DNA from: an uncultured Spirochaetia bacterium
GTDB taxonomy: Bacteria > Spirochaetota > Spirochaetia > Sphaerochaetales > Sphaerochaetaceae
Assembly (NCBI GenBank): GCA_905236385.1
Contig: CAJOOY010000008.1
Span: forward strand, 1 to 43,527
DNA: 43,527 nucleotides
Reading direction: 5' to 3'
The notes beneath the pieces were generated by a model. The model did not search any database. It was not told the origin of the DNA and saw nothing but the letters and a program-made list of their open reading frames with translations. Within the stretch, counting starts at the first letter, position 1. Each line of letters begins with the position of its first letter. Positions 8,022 through 17,125 of the stretch are shown here, in pieces. The translations under genes were made by a program, and so were the position numbers.

Positions 8022-10124
8022 ATGATAGAGAGAAATAACATACCTGAGATGTTTGCTAGTCATGTTTTCAACGAGAAAACCATGAAAAAGTATATTTCTG
8101 AGGAGCACTATAAGCTTTATAAATCATGCATTGAGAGTGGAAAAAGTCTCCCTATGGAAACTGCAGAGGCCATAGCAGAAGGCATGAAGAACTGGGCAAT
8201 CTCCCTTGGTGCCACACACTATACTCACTGGTTCCAACCTCTCAACGGAGGAACTGCAGAGAAACACGAGAGTTTCATTGCTCCTGACGGAAAAGGTTCT
8301 GTTATTATGGAGTTTTCAGGAAAGGAGCTGGTTAAAGGTGAACCGGATGCCTCGTCTTTCCCTTCAGGGGGTCTGAGAGCAACTTTTGAAGCCCGTGGCT
8401 ACAGTGCCTGGGATCCTACCTCCCATGCTTTTGTATATGACGGAAGCCTCTGTATTCCAACCATGTTCTTCTCCTATTCCGGCGAAGCACTGGATAAAAA
8501 GACTCCTCTTCTGAGATCCATAAGAGCCCTCAACACGCAGGCTCTCAGGGTTCTGAGAATTCTTGGCGACAAGGAGACTGACTCAGTTACACCCATGGCC
8601 GGCGCAGAACAGGAGTACTTTCTTCTGGAAAAGGAGCTTTACAAGGAAAGAGAAGATCTGCAGATATGTGGAAGAACTCTATTCGGAGCCAGACCTCCAA
8701 AGACGCAGCAGTTGGATGACCATTATTTCGGAACCATCAAGCCCAGGGTCTCTGCCTTTATGAAGGATCTCGAGGAAGAACTGTGGAAGCTGGGAATACC
8801 TGCCAAGACAAAGCACAACGAGGTGGCCCCGTCTCAGCATGAAATGGCCCCCGTCTACTCGGATTCCAACACGGCAAACGACCAGAACCAGCTCACTATG
8901 AATCTTATGCGTCGTGTGGCTGACAGACATGGACTTGTCTGCGTTCTTTCGGAAAAGCCGTTTGATGGTGTGAACGGAAGCGGAAAACACAACAACTGGT
9001 CAATTGCCACTGACAGGGGAGAGAACCTCTTCTCGCCTGGAAAAACGCCTGATCAGAATGCCCGTTTCCTGCTTTTCCTGACTGCCTTCATCTCTGCAGT
9101 TGATGATTATCAGGAGCTTTTAAGATGCTCTGTTTCCTATGCCGGAAATGACAACCGTCTCGGAGGAAATGAAGCACCTCCCGCAATAATCTCCATATTC
9201 CTCGGCTCTGAGCTTCAGGGTGTTGTGGATTCAATTGTCAATGACAGCAGCTACAGCAGGGCAGATATCAAACCCATAAGGGTAGGGATAGATACCATGC
9301 CTGTCATACCAAGAGATACAACAGACCGTAACCGTACAAGCCCCATTGCCTTTACAGGAAACAAGTTTGAGTTCCGTATGCCTGGTTCAAGCCAGTCTAT
9401 AGCAGGACCGAACGTTATTCTGAATACAATAGTTGCTGAGAAACTTGGAGAATACGCCGACAGGCTTTCTTCTGTTGATGAGAAAAACCTCAAATCTTCT
9501 CTGCATGATTTGATTAGAGATGAGCTGATCAGGCACTCCAGGATAGTTTTCAACGGAAACGGCTATGATTCCTCATGGGTTGAGGAGGCAAAGAATAGGA
9601 GACTGAGCAATCTCAGGACAACTGCAGATGCTCTTCCATGTTATCTTACAGAGAAGAATATTGCCCTCATGGAAAAGCATAAGGTGCTTTCCAGGTCAGA
9701 GATGATTGCAAGAGACGAGATTCATATTGAAAAGTACTGCAATATCATCTCAATTGAAGCCAACACCCTGATAGATATGACCCAAAGGGAGATTATTCCC
9801 GCTGTCTCTGATTTTGAGGCAAGGCTCTGCTCTACGGCAATCAGCAGAAAGGAACTGATTAAGAAGGCTTCCCTGAATGTGGAGACAAGTCTCTGTCTGC
9901 GTCTGGCAGAGGCAAACGCCTCTTTGCAGAGTCTGATAGAGAAACTGAGGTCTGCTCTTTCGAATTCTCCTGAATTCTCTGATTACGCAGCTGCCAGATA
10001 TTTTCATGATGAGATTCTTTCTCTTATGAATGAAATCAGGGATGTCATTAACGTGGAAGAACAGCTTGTTCCACAGAAATACTGGCCATATCCGTCTTAC
10101 AGGCAGCTTCTTTTCTCAGTTTGA
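8022..10124 (+). CDS. glnN: Glutamine synthetase type III
   Basis: ATP-dependent amidation of glutamate to glutamine. At 700 aa it has the length of the GSIII class rather than the ~450 aa of GSI. Visible motifs are LNGGTAEKHESFI, FPSGGLRATFEARGYSAWDP, the metal-binding GAEQEYFL, KTKHNEVAPSQHEMAP, and GSGKHNNWSIATDRG. AAGGAGG stands about 7 nt before the ATG. It is the ammonia-capturing enzyme of the operon; with gdhA broken, it may be the main entry route for ammonia in this cluster. It is followed at 12 bp by glmS. Confidence 0.96.
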   Translation: MIERNNIPEMFASHVFNEKTMKKYISEEHYKLYKSCIESGKSLPMETAEAIAEGMKNWAISLGATHYTHWFQPLNGGTAEKHESFIAPDGKGSVIMEFSGKELVKGEPDASSFPSGGLRATFEARGYSAWDPTSHAFVYDGSLCIPTMFFSYSGEALDKKTPLLRSIRALNTQALRVLRILGDKETDSVTPMAGAEQEYFLLEKELYKEREDLQICGRTLFGARPPKTQQLDDHYFGTIKPRVSAFMKDLEEELWKLGIPAKTKHNEVAPSQHEMAPVYSDSNTANDQNQLTMNLMRRVADRHGLVCVLSEKPFDGVNGSGKHNNWSIATDRGENLFSPGKTPDQNARFLLFLTAFISAVDDYQELLRCSVSYAGNDNRLGGNEAPPAIISIFLGSELQGVVDSIVNDSSYSRADIKPIRVGIDTMPVIPRDTTDRNRTSPIAFTGNKFEFRMPGSSQSIAGPNVILNTIVAEKLGEYADRLSSVDEKNLKSSLHDLIRDELIRHSRIVFNGNGYDSSWVEEAKNRRLSNLRTTADALPCYLTEKNIALMEKHKVLSRSEMIARDEIHIEKYCNIISIEANTLIDMTQREIIPAVSDFEARLCSTAISRKELIKKASLNVETSLCLRLAEANASLQSLIEKLRSALSNSPEFSDYAAARYFHDEILSLMNEIRDVINVEEQLVPQKYWPYPSYRQLLFSV

Positions 10125-10136
10125 GCGAGGTATGTA

Positions 10137-12008
10137 ATGTGTGGAATAGTAGGTTATGTCGGCAAACGACAGGCAGCAAAGATTCTTCTGGATGGCCTGA
10201 GAAAGCTCGAATACAGAGGTTATGACTCTGCTGGAATTGCTGTTAGAAACGGCGCTGAGAACGCCCAGGTTGTGAAAACATCCGGTAGACTTAAAGCTCT
10301 GATTGAAAAGACGGAGAATGGAAAAAACATTCGCGGAACATGCGGTATAGGGCACACAAGATGGGCTACCCACGGTGTTCCTTCAGTTGCAAATGCCCAT
10401 CCCCATGTCAGTGGAAACTGTGCTGGAACAGGGAACGGACCAGTGGAGTCTTCGGTTGTAGGAGTTCACAACGGTATAATTGAAAACTATGCTGAGCTTA
10501 AAGCTAAGCTTATGTCCAAGGGGTATTCTTTCTACAGTGAAACTGACACAGAGGTTCTGGTGAAACTTGTGGACTATTATTATAACAAGTACAGAATAGG
10601 ACCTATAGATGCCATAAACAGAACAATGGTCAGAGCGAGGGGAAGCTACGCTCTGGCCCTTATGTTTACTGATTATCCTAATCAGATTTATGCAGCAAGA
10701 AAGGACTCTCCTCTGATTATAGGAAAGGGCGAGGAAGAGTCTTTTCTGGCGTCCGATGTACCTGCCATCCTGAATCATACAAGAAACGTTTATTATATAC
10801 AGAACCATCAGAGTGCAAGAATTGAAGAAGACAGGATAACATTCTTTGACCTTAACGGAGATGAGGTTTTTCTTCCTGAAACAGTTATAGAATGGGATGC
10901 CAAGGCGGCTGAAAAAGATGGCTTTGCGCACTATATGCTGAAAGAAATACACGAGCAGAGTACGGCCGTCAGAAATACTTTCAATTCCCTGGTAAGGGAA
11001 AGTGCCATACATCTTGAGGACTTTGGTCTTGACCAGAGTATTCTGAACGGAATTTCACATATAGACATAGTAGCCTGTGGTTCAGCCTGGCATGTGGGAG
11101 TGACAAGCCAGTATGTCATAGAGAGTCTTACGGATATTCCGGTCAGGGTTGAACTTGCTTCCGAGTTCAGATACAGAAACATGCCCATTACCTCGGGGAC
11201 TCTTGTCATAGTAATCTCCCAGTCCGGTGAAACAGCTGATACTCTGGCTGCACTGCGAAAAGCAAAACAGGCAGGCATTCCTGTACTTGCCGTTGTGAAT
11301 GTAGTGGGTTCGTCAATAGCACGTGAGGCCGACTATGTTCTTTATACTCTTGCCGGTCCTGAAATCTCCGTAGCTACAACAAAGGCCTACAGTGCCCAGC
11401 TTATAGCCATGGATCTTTTTGCAATCCAGTTGTCTTACTCAAAAGGATTCATAACCAGAGAAAAGTATTCATACTACATAGAGGAGGCCTCATCTCTTCC
11501 AGAGAAGATTGAAAGAATTCTGTTGGACAAGGAAAGACTGCAGTGGTTCTCTTCAAGGATCTCAGGTCAGGCAAACATGTTTTTCATAGGACGCGGTCTT
11601 GATTATTCTGTCTGTCTGGAGGGAAGCCTTAAAATGAAGGAGATAAGCTATATTCACTCAGAAGCCTACGCCGCAGGAGAGCTTAAACATGGAACCATAA
11701 GCCTTATTGAAGACGGTACCGTGGTTGTGGGAATCATGACGGAGAGTTCTGTCATGGATAAGACTTTCTCCAATATGATAGAGTGTAAGGCCAGAGGTGC
11801 GTATCTGATTTCTCTCACTTCCGCAGATCATCCTGTTCCTGATGAAGGAGAGATAGATTTTCAGATAACTGTACCTGCAACTGATGAACTTTTTCTTCCT
11901 TCCCTAGCTGTGATCCCTCTTCAGCTACTTAGCTATTACACAAGCGTAAACCGAGGTCTTGATGTGGATAAACCAAGAAATCTGGCAAAGAGTGTAACCG
12001 TTGAATGA
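10137..12008 (+). CDS. glmS: Glutamine--fructose-6-phosphate aminotransferase
   Basis: Makes glucosamine-6-phosphate from fructose-6-phosphate and glutamine, the first step to UDP-GlcNAc for peptidoglycan. The 623-aa protein has Cys2 in MCGIVGYVG, LEYRGYDSAGIAV, GHTRWATHG, and two SIS domains (ACGSAWHVG, then SQSGETADT and GRGLDYSVCLEGSLKMKE). It ends in the conserved KPRNLAKSVTVE. No glmS ribozyme structure is evident in the 12-nt gap before the start. Its stop lies 10 bp before the chosen nadE start. Confidence 0.97.
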   Translation: MCGIVGYVGKRQAAKILLDGLRKLEYRGYDSAGIAVRNGAENAQVVKTSGRLKALIEKTENGKNIRGTCGIGHTRWATHGVPSVANAHPHVSGNCAGTGNGPVESSVVGVHNGIIENYAELKAKLMSKGYSFYSETDTEVLVKLVDYYYNKYRIGPIDAINRTMVRARGSYALALMFTDYPNQIYAARKDSPLIIGKGEEESFLASDVPAILNHTRNVYYIQNHQSARIEEDRITFFDLNGDEVFLPETVIEWDAKAAEKDGFAHYMLKEIHEQSTAVRNTFNSLVRESAIHLEDFGLDQSILNGISHIDIVACGSAWHVGVTSQYVIESLTDIPVRVELASEFRYRNMPITSGTLVIVISQSGETADTLAALRKAKQAGIPVLAVVNVVGSSIAREADYVLYTLAGPEISVATTKAYSAQLIAMDLFAIQLSYSKGFITREKYSYYIEEASSLPEKIERILLDKERLQWFSSRISGQANMFFIGRGLDYSVCLEGSLKMKEISYIHSEAYAAGELKHGTISLIEDGTVVVGIMTESSVMDKTFSNMIECKARGAYLISLTSADHPVPDEGEIDFQITVPATDELFLPSLAVIPLQLLSYYTSVNRGLDVDKPRNLAKSVTVE

Positions 12009-12018
12009 GAGGAAACGT

Positions 12019-12753
12019 ATGGAAAAATATCAGAAGCTGAAAGATGACTGTGTGAAATGGATAAGGGCCTTCTTTGAGGAGAACGGCAGAGACTGCAATT
12101 GCGTAATAGGTATATCCGGAGGCAAGGACAGCTCAGTTACCGCAGCGCTTTGTGTTCAGGCTCTTGGGAGGGACAGAGTAATAGGTGTTCTCATGCCAGA
12201 CGGTGTACAGCCTGATATAAGCTCAGCGGAACTCCTGGTCAGACACCTTGGCATAAGGCACTATACGGTGAATATAAGAGATGCCGTTATGGGCGTGAAA
12301 AACAATCTTCCGTTTGAGCTGTCTGCTCAAAGTATAATAAACCTTCCGCCCAGAATCCGCATGGCAACTCTCTACGCTGTCTCTCAAAGTCATAACGGAA
12401 GGGTTGCAAACACGTGTAATCTCTCCGAGGACTGGGTCGGTTATTCAACCAGATACGGAGACGGTGCCGGAGATTTCAGTCCTCTTGCACGACTTACCGT
12501 TCAGGAGGTAAAGGGAATAGGCAGAGTTCTGGGTTTGCCGGAATCTCTGGTAGAGAAGGCTCCTTCAGACGGTCTTACCGGAAAAACTGACGAGGACAAT
12601 CTCGGGTTTACGTATGAGGTTCTGGATAACTATATAAGAACCGGCGAAATAGAAGATCCCGAAGCAAAGGAAAGAATAGACAGTCTGCATGAGGCAAATC
12701 TTTTCAAGCTTCAGAGTATTCCATGTTTTGAACCATCAGAGGCTTTAAAATGA
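12019..12753 (+). CDS. nadE: NAD synthetase, ammonia-dependent
   Basis: Amidates nicotinic acid adenine dinucleotide to NAD using free ammonia. The PP-loop SGGKDSS is at residues 33-39 and [13 protein letters not shown] lies near the C-terminus. There is no N-terminal nitrilase glutaminase domain, so it depends on ammonia or a partner. I prefer ATG 12019 (244 aa) over the TTG at 12001, which lies inside glmS, because GAGAGGA at 12007-12013 is properly spaced for the ATG. It overlaps pyrG by 4 bp (ATGA at 12750). Confidence 0.92.
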   Translation: MEKYQKLKDDCVKWIRAFFEENGRDCNCVIGISGGKDSSVTAALCVQALGRDRVIGVLMPDGVQPDISSAELLVRHLGIRHYTVNIRDAVMGVKNNLPFELSAQSIINLPPRIRMATLYAVSQSHNGRVANTCNLSEDWVGYSTRYGDGAGDFSPLARLTVQEVKGIGRVLGLPESLVEKAPSDGLTGKTDEDNLGFTYEVLDNYIRTGEIEDPEAKERIDSLHEANLFKLQSIPCFEPSEALK

Positions 12754-14351
12754 CAAAATATGTATTTGTAACAGGTGGAGTTGTTTCCGGATTGGGAAAA
12801 GGAATAACAGCAGCTTCCCTGGGGAGACTTCTCAAGGAAAGAGGAATAAAGGTTGCCGCACAGAAGCTTGACCCATATATAAATGTGGATCCGGGAACCA
12901 TGAGTCCCTATCAGCATGGAGAGGTCTATGTAACTGAAGATGGCGCAGAGACAGACCTTGATCTTGGACACTATGAGAGATTCATAGACGAAAACCTCAA
13001 CAGGTACTCAAACCTGACCACAGGTAAGGTGTATCACAATGTCCTTGAAAGAGAACGGGAAGGCGGGTACCTCGGGCATACAGTTCAGACTATTCCACAT
13101 ATAACAGATGAGATAAAGACCTTCATCTACCATGTTGGCAAGGAAACAGATGCAGATGTGGTCATAACAGAGATTGGTGGAACCATAGGAGATATAGAGA
13201 GCCAGCCATTTATTGAAGCCATCAGACAGGTCGGACTTGAGGTTGGCAGGGAAAATGTCCTATATATTCATGTAACTCTTGTGCCGTATCTGAAGGCCAG
13301 CTGTGAACACAAATCAAAACCCACCCAGCACAGTGTCAAGGAACTTCAGGGAATGGGAATATCTCCGGATATTGTTGTTCTCAGGGTTGATGAGAAGATA
13401 AACGATCCGTCCATTTTCTCAAAGATAGCACTTTTCTGTAATCTTAAAGACGACTGCGTCATTGAAAACCTCACTCTGCCAATTCTGTATGAGGCCCCTC
13501 TCATGCTTGAAAAGGAAGGTTTTTCAAAAGTTGTCTGCCGAGAATTGAATCTTGAAACAAAGGAACCTGAACTCAGACAATGGGAGGAAATGGTTGAGAA
13601 AATCAAGCATCAGCGAAGAAGCGTGAGAATTGCTCTGGTAGGAAAGTATGTCCAGCTGCACGATGCCTACCTCTCTGTGTCAGAAGCACTCCGCCATGCG
13701 GGCTTCTCCCTTGATTGCAGGGTTGATATCTCGTGGATTGACTCAGAGACCATTACAGTAGAGAACGTTGAGTCTGTTCTGGGATCAGTGAACGGAATAA
13801 TTGTTCCCGGTGGATTCGGAAACAGGGGAACTGACGGAATGATTCTTGCAGCCCGGTATGCAAGAGAGAACCATATTCCGTATTTCGGAATCTGTCTCGG
13901 TATGCAGATTGCGGTAATTGAGTATGCAAGGAACGTCTGTTGCCTGGAAAATGCAAATTCAAGTGAATTCGATAAGGATACTCCATACGCCGTCATAGAT
14001 TTCATGCCTGGTCAGAATGACAGTATAAACAAGGGCGGTACATTGAGATTGGGCAAGTACCCGTGCGTGCTGAAACAGAATACAGTAATCCACAGATGCT
14101 ACGGCACTGATGAAATCTCAGAACGTCACAGACACAGGTATGAGGTAAACAACAGTTTCAGGGGTGTTCTTGAAAGAGAGGGTCTGGTACTGTCCGGTCT
14201 CTCTCCGGATGATAAACTTGTTGAGACTGTAGAGATTCCCGGCGAGGATTTCTTTGTCGGTGTTCAGTTTCACCCGGAGTTCAAGAGCAGACCAAACAGA
14301 CCGCATCCGCTGTTTGTAGGGTTTATCAGCGCCTCTTTGAGGCAAGGTTGA
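12750..14351 (+). CDS. pyrG: CTP synthase
   Basis: Converts UTP to CTP using glutamine and ATP. The 533-aa protein has the synthetase half with [12 protein letters not shown] at the N-terminus and [20 protein letters not shown], then a class I glutaminase half with PGGFGNRG, the nucleophile Cys382 in FGICLGMQ, and the His-Glu pair in [11 protein letters not shown]. It is joined to nadE by an ATGA overlap and is the last gene of the nitrogen operon. Its final 26 bp overlap the convergent membrane-protein gene, so no classical terminator is seen. Confidence 0.97.
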   Translation: MTKYVFVTGGVVSGLGKGITAASLGRLLKERGIKVAAQKLDPYINVDPGTMSPYQHGEVYVTEDGAETDLDLGHYERFIDENLNRYSNLTTGKVYHNVLEREREGGYLGHTVQTIPHITDEIKTFIYHVGKETDADVVITEIGGTIGDIESQPFIEAIRQVGLEVGRENVLYIHVTLVPYLKASCEHKSKPTQHSVKELQGMGISPDIVVLRVDEKINDPSIFSKIALFCNLKDDCVIENLTLPILYEAPLMLEKEGFSKVVCRELNLETKEPELRQWEEMVEKIKHQRRSVRIALVGKYVQLHDAYLSVSEALRHAGFSLDCRVDISWIDSETITVENVESVLGSVNGIIVPGGFGNRGTDGMILAARYARENHIPYFGICLGMQIAVIEYARNVCCLENANSSEFDKDTPYAVIDFMPGQNDSINKGGTLRLGKYPCVLKQNTVIHRCYGTDEISERHRHRYEVNNSFRGVLEREGLVLSGLSPDDKLVETVEIPGEDFFVGVQFHPEFKSRPNRPHPLFVGFISASLRQG

Positions 14352-14964
14352 TTCCGACTGCAATCAGATAGGCAAAACCCGGGATAGCTACAGCCCAGAA
14401 GAAACTTGCGAGTATGCTCTGTTCCCTGACCATGAGAAACGGATAAGGACCTCTGACTTTTTCAGCTATATTCAGTGGAATGAGTACTGCTGCGTAGAGC
14501 AGTGTGAAGATAATGGCGAATAGCGGAAGTCTCCTGTTGTATGGAAGTGGTTTCTCAAATGCTGTGTAGCTGAGAATGGCCAGAACAGGGCAGATGAAGT
14601 GCATGTAGAGCATGGACCCGTGAAGCAGCAGATACAACAGGTTTTTCCAAATCGGGTTTTCTCCTGCTGTGGTCGGGGCGAGAATGAAGAGCACGACCAG
14701 AAAGGTAACCGTAACCACACAGGTTGCCATATATTTGACTCTTGAGACAAAGGCAGGAAGAGTGTCTTTCTTTCCCTGAAGCACGGGAACTGAAAAGATA
14801 CAGACAAGAAGAGAGGAGACAGCAAGAAAAATATTGCTCAGCACTGTGTAGTACACAAACATGCCTGTCTTCATTTCTCTGTAGGAAAGAACGATTGCAA
14901 CAGCCTCGAGGATTACAATCACTGCATTTATTGTCATTGAAAGCAATGTGTTTCTTTTATTCAT
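14326..14964 (-). CDS. Six-helix integral membrane protein, function unknown (Pr6Pr-like)
   Basis: A 212-aa protein with about six hydrophobic helices, short loops and a positively charged C-terminus (SKRR). The segment [16 protein letters not shown] and the later [19 protein letters not shown] recall the Pr6Pr / FAR-17a-AIG1-like membrane family, but this is a weak resemblance. I use ATG 14964 (MNKRNTLL) rather than the upstream ATG at 14997, since AGGAAG is upstream at a workable distance. Its 3' end overlaps pyrG by 26 bp on the opposite strand, and it is divergent from the DegT-like gene. Confidence 0.7.
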   Translation of the reverse strand: MNKRNTLLSMTINAVIVILEAVAIVLSYREMKTGMFVYYTVLSNIFLAVSSLLVCIFSVPVLQGKKDTLPAFVSRVKYMATCVVTVTFLVVLFILAPTTAGENPIWKNLLYLLLHGSMLYMHFICPVLAILSYTAFEKPLPYNRRLPLFAIIFTLLYAAVLIPLNIAEKVRGPYPFLMVREQSILASFFWAVAIPGFAYLIAVGINLASKRR

Positions 14965-15050
14965 CCGGCGGAGCTTCCTTTTGGGGAATAATACCACAGA
15001 GAGTTTTTATTTACCATGCATGAAAGCAGGAAACTTTGAATGACCGATAC

Positions 15051-15080
15051 TTGGACTATAGGGTAAATGTGGGATATACT
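15051..15080 (+). promoter_or_regulatory. Promoter of the degT-like/nadK/recN operon
   Basis: TTGGAC (15051-15056), 18-nt spacer, TATACT (15075-15080). The expected start point is about 6-8 nt further, at or next to the ATG at 15087. The transcript would be leaderless or nearly so, which agrees with the absence of a Shine-Dalgarno sequence before that ATG. Confidence 0.5.
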
Positions 15081-15086
15081 ATAAAC

Positions 15087-16259
15087 ATGATCCGTTTCTA
15101 TAAACCTACATTGAAAAGAAAAGATATGGACGGTGTCCTTCAGACCATGGTTAATGAAGAGATTGGCCCCGGAGAGAGCAGCAAGCTCTTTACTCAGATG
15201 TTTGCTGAGCGAGTAAAGTGTGCCAAGGGGCTGTCTTTTAGAACATACCCTGATTGTATAGATGGCGCCCTGAAGGTTCTTGGCGTTGACAGGACTTCAA
15301 CAGTTGCCATTTCTCCCCTTGCGCCATCCGTGTATGCTCAGGCCTTGAGGAAAACGGGGTGCAAGGTTGTTTTTGTAGATGTGGACAAAGAGAACGGACT
15401 AGTTGATGAGCAGGGCGTTCTTAACAGCGGAGCTCAGGTACTGATTCTTTATGATTCCTGCGGTTCCTTGGCCCTCAAATACAACAAAGAGACCACTTTT
15501 GCTGAGAAAGTCAGCTACGGAGAGATAAAGATTCTTGAAGACGTATCAGAGTCCATTGGTGGCTTCTACTCTGATGAATATGTTCCTGGAGACTGGGGAG
15601 ATGTTGTTATCTCTTCTTTTGAGGAAAACAATGTAGTCTCCTGTGCCGGAGGAGCTGCCTTTGCAGTTAAAAAAGACTATGTTCCTGCTCTTAGAGCGTT
15701 TATTAAAGGGAAAAAGGAAGAAGCATCTGAAGAAATCTCTGAGGCTTCAGAGGCTGAAGCCGGGGCTCAAGCTGTTGATGCTTCTGAAGGCGAGGCTTCT
15801 GATGTGGCTGCTGAGGAGGTCGAGGCTCCTGTTGTCTTTGCTGGAAACTACACAAAAATGACTGACTTAAACGCTTCTCTTGGAGCAGTTCAATTACAGA
15901 ACCTGGACAGCAACTGTGACAGAAGCCGTAAGATCTGTCAGAGATACACGCAGCGCCTCATGCAGACCAGGCACAAGGCTTTTGGGCTGACCTTGGTTGA
16001 CTTTAACAGTTCTTGTTCTTGCTTTGCAGTCTTCTTGGATTCAAAGCCAGAAGACTCCATAAAGTTTGCAGCAAGAAACGGAATCCCGTTGATCAGAACT
16101 TTCAAGGATAGTATTTGCAGTGTCTATGAAGGAGATTTGTTTGCAGATTTTCCAAACAGTGCTGCATACTACTTCAGAACCGTGTCTTTCCCTGTCTATC
16201 CGTTCTTGAAGGATACTGAGATAGATCTGGTGGCAAAAGTTATAGCTCATCTTCTATGA
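15087..16259 (+). CDS. DegT/DnrJ/EryC1-like protein lacking the PLP lysine, with acidic insert
   Basis: The fold-type I sugar-aminotransferase family is recognisable from MIRFYKPTLKRKDMDGVL and GPGE at the start, ILEDVSESIGGFY around the cofactor Asp, and NYTKMTDLNASLGAVQLQ after the active site. In typical members SFHxTKN... supplies the PLP lysine. Here the segment is SSFEENNVVSCAGGA and the aligned position is Asn (about N182), so transamination is unlikely. An Ala/Glu/Ser-rich insert of about 40 residues is encoded at 15709-15831. ATG 15087 starts the conserved N-terminus; an in-frame TTG at 15036 has no support. nadK follows after 14 bp. Role unknown: possibly non-catalytic, or a different chemistry. 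Confidence 0.8.
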   Translation: MIRFYKPTLKRKDMDGVLQTMVNEEIGPGESSKLFTQMFAERVKCAKGLSFRTYPDCIDGALKVLGVDRTSTVAISPLAPSVYAQALRKTGCKVVFVDVDKENGLVDEQGVLNSGAQVLILYDSCGSLALKYNKETTFAEKVSYGEIKILEDVSESIGGFYSDEYVPGDWGDVVISSFEENNVVSCAGGAAFAVKKDYVPALRAFIKGKKEEASEEISEASEAEAGAQAVDASEGEASDVAAEEVEAPVVFAGNYTKMTDLNASLGAVQLQNLDSNCDRSRKICQRYTQRLMQTRHKAFGLTLVDFNSSCSCFAVFLDSKPEDSIKFAARNGIPLIRTFKDSICSVYEGDLFADFPNSAAYYFRTVSFPVYPFLKDTEIDLVAKVIAHLL

Positions 16260-16273
16260 GGTAAGGGTGGTTT

Positions 16274-17125
16274 ATGGAAATCAGAAAAGTTGCTGTATTT
16301 GCTAATCCTGAAAGACACAATGTTGCTTCTTTCTATGAAAAAATCCGCTCTTTCTTGAATGAAAAGAGTATTGAAACAGAGCTTGTTGCTCTCACTTCAA
16401 CTTCCTCGGATTCATCCCTTCCTTCTCCTCATTGTGATCTGGCCATCTCCTTAGGAGGAGACGGAACCGTTCTCTCCTGCGCTTGGCTAGTTAGAGGCAC
16501 AAGAACCCCGATTTTGGCCGTTAACATGGGCACTTTTGGCTATGTAGCAGAGACTTCAGTGAATGAAGCACTGGATGTACTACGCTCCTGCATAGACTCG
16601 CACTGTGTTATAGAAGAGCGCATGAGACTTGAGGTTGTGGTCAGAAGAAAAGGCAAAATAGTATTTGAAGACTCAGCATTAAATGAAATTAGTGTTTCAG
16701 CTGTCTCCCATGCCAAGATGGCCAGACTTAACCTCTTTATTGACGGGGTCATGGCTGCAAACTTTAAAGCAGATGGTCTTATCTTTGCAACTCCCACAGG
16801 CTCCACTGCCTACAGCCTTTCTGCAGGTGGTCCTATAGTGGATGCAAAGATAAAAGCCATAATCATTAATCCAGTAAGCCCGTTTACTATCAGTGCCAGG
16901 CCTCTTGTAGTCTCTGATTCTTCGGTAGCTGAAGTTCAGATTCCTCACCAGGTTTCTGGGCTGGAAGTTATTTCAGATGGGCATGTAATTTTCCCAGTTG
17001 AAGAAGGCGACTGTGTTACTATCAGGCGCAGTCCTGTCAGTTCCTGCTTCATTAAGAACAACAGCAGAAATTCTATAGAAATACTTAGGGATAAACTAGG
17101 ATGGGCCGGAGGCTTTAATGCTTGA
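16274..17125 (+). CDS. nadK: NAD kinase
   Basis: Phosphorylates NAD to NADP. The 283-aa protein contains SLGGDGTVLS (GGDGT at residues 61-65 with catalytic D63), NMGTFGYVAE, the conserved NEISVS segment, and the ATPTGSTAYSLSAGGPIVD motif of the C-terminal beta-sandwich. GAGGTAAGGGTGG precedes the ATG. The stop overlaps recN by 8 bp, so the two are coupled. The DegT-like/nadK/recN order resembles what I recall from treponemes. Confidence 0.95.
   Translation: MEIRKVAVFANPERHNVASFYEKIRSFLNEKSIETELVALTSTSSDSSLPSPHCDLAISLGGDGTVLSCAWLVRGTRTPILAVNMGTFGYVAETSVNEALDVLRSCIDSHCVIEERMRLEVVVRRKGKIVFEDSALNEISVSAVSHAKMARLNLFIDGVMAANFKADGLIFATPTGSTAYSLSAGGPIVDAKIKAIIINPVSPFTISARPLVVSDSSVAEVQIPHQVSGLEVISDGHVIFPVEEGDCVTIRRSPVSSCFIKNNSRNSIEILRDKLGWAGGFNA

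Noticed and set aside
10125-10136. glmS ribozyme
   Set aside because: Only 12 nt separate glnN and glmS; there is no room for the ribozyme.
10383-11012. Long antisense frame within glmS (209 codons)
   Set aside because: Shadow of a strongly conserved gene; no start signals and no family resemblance.
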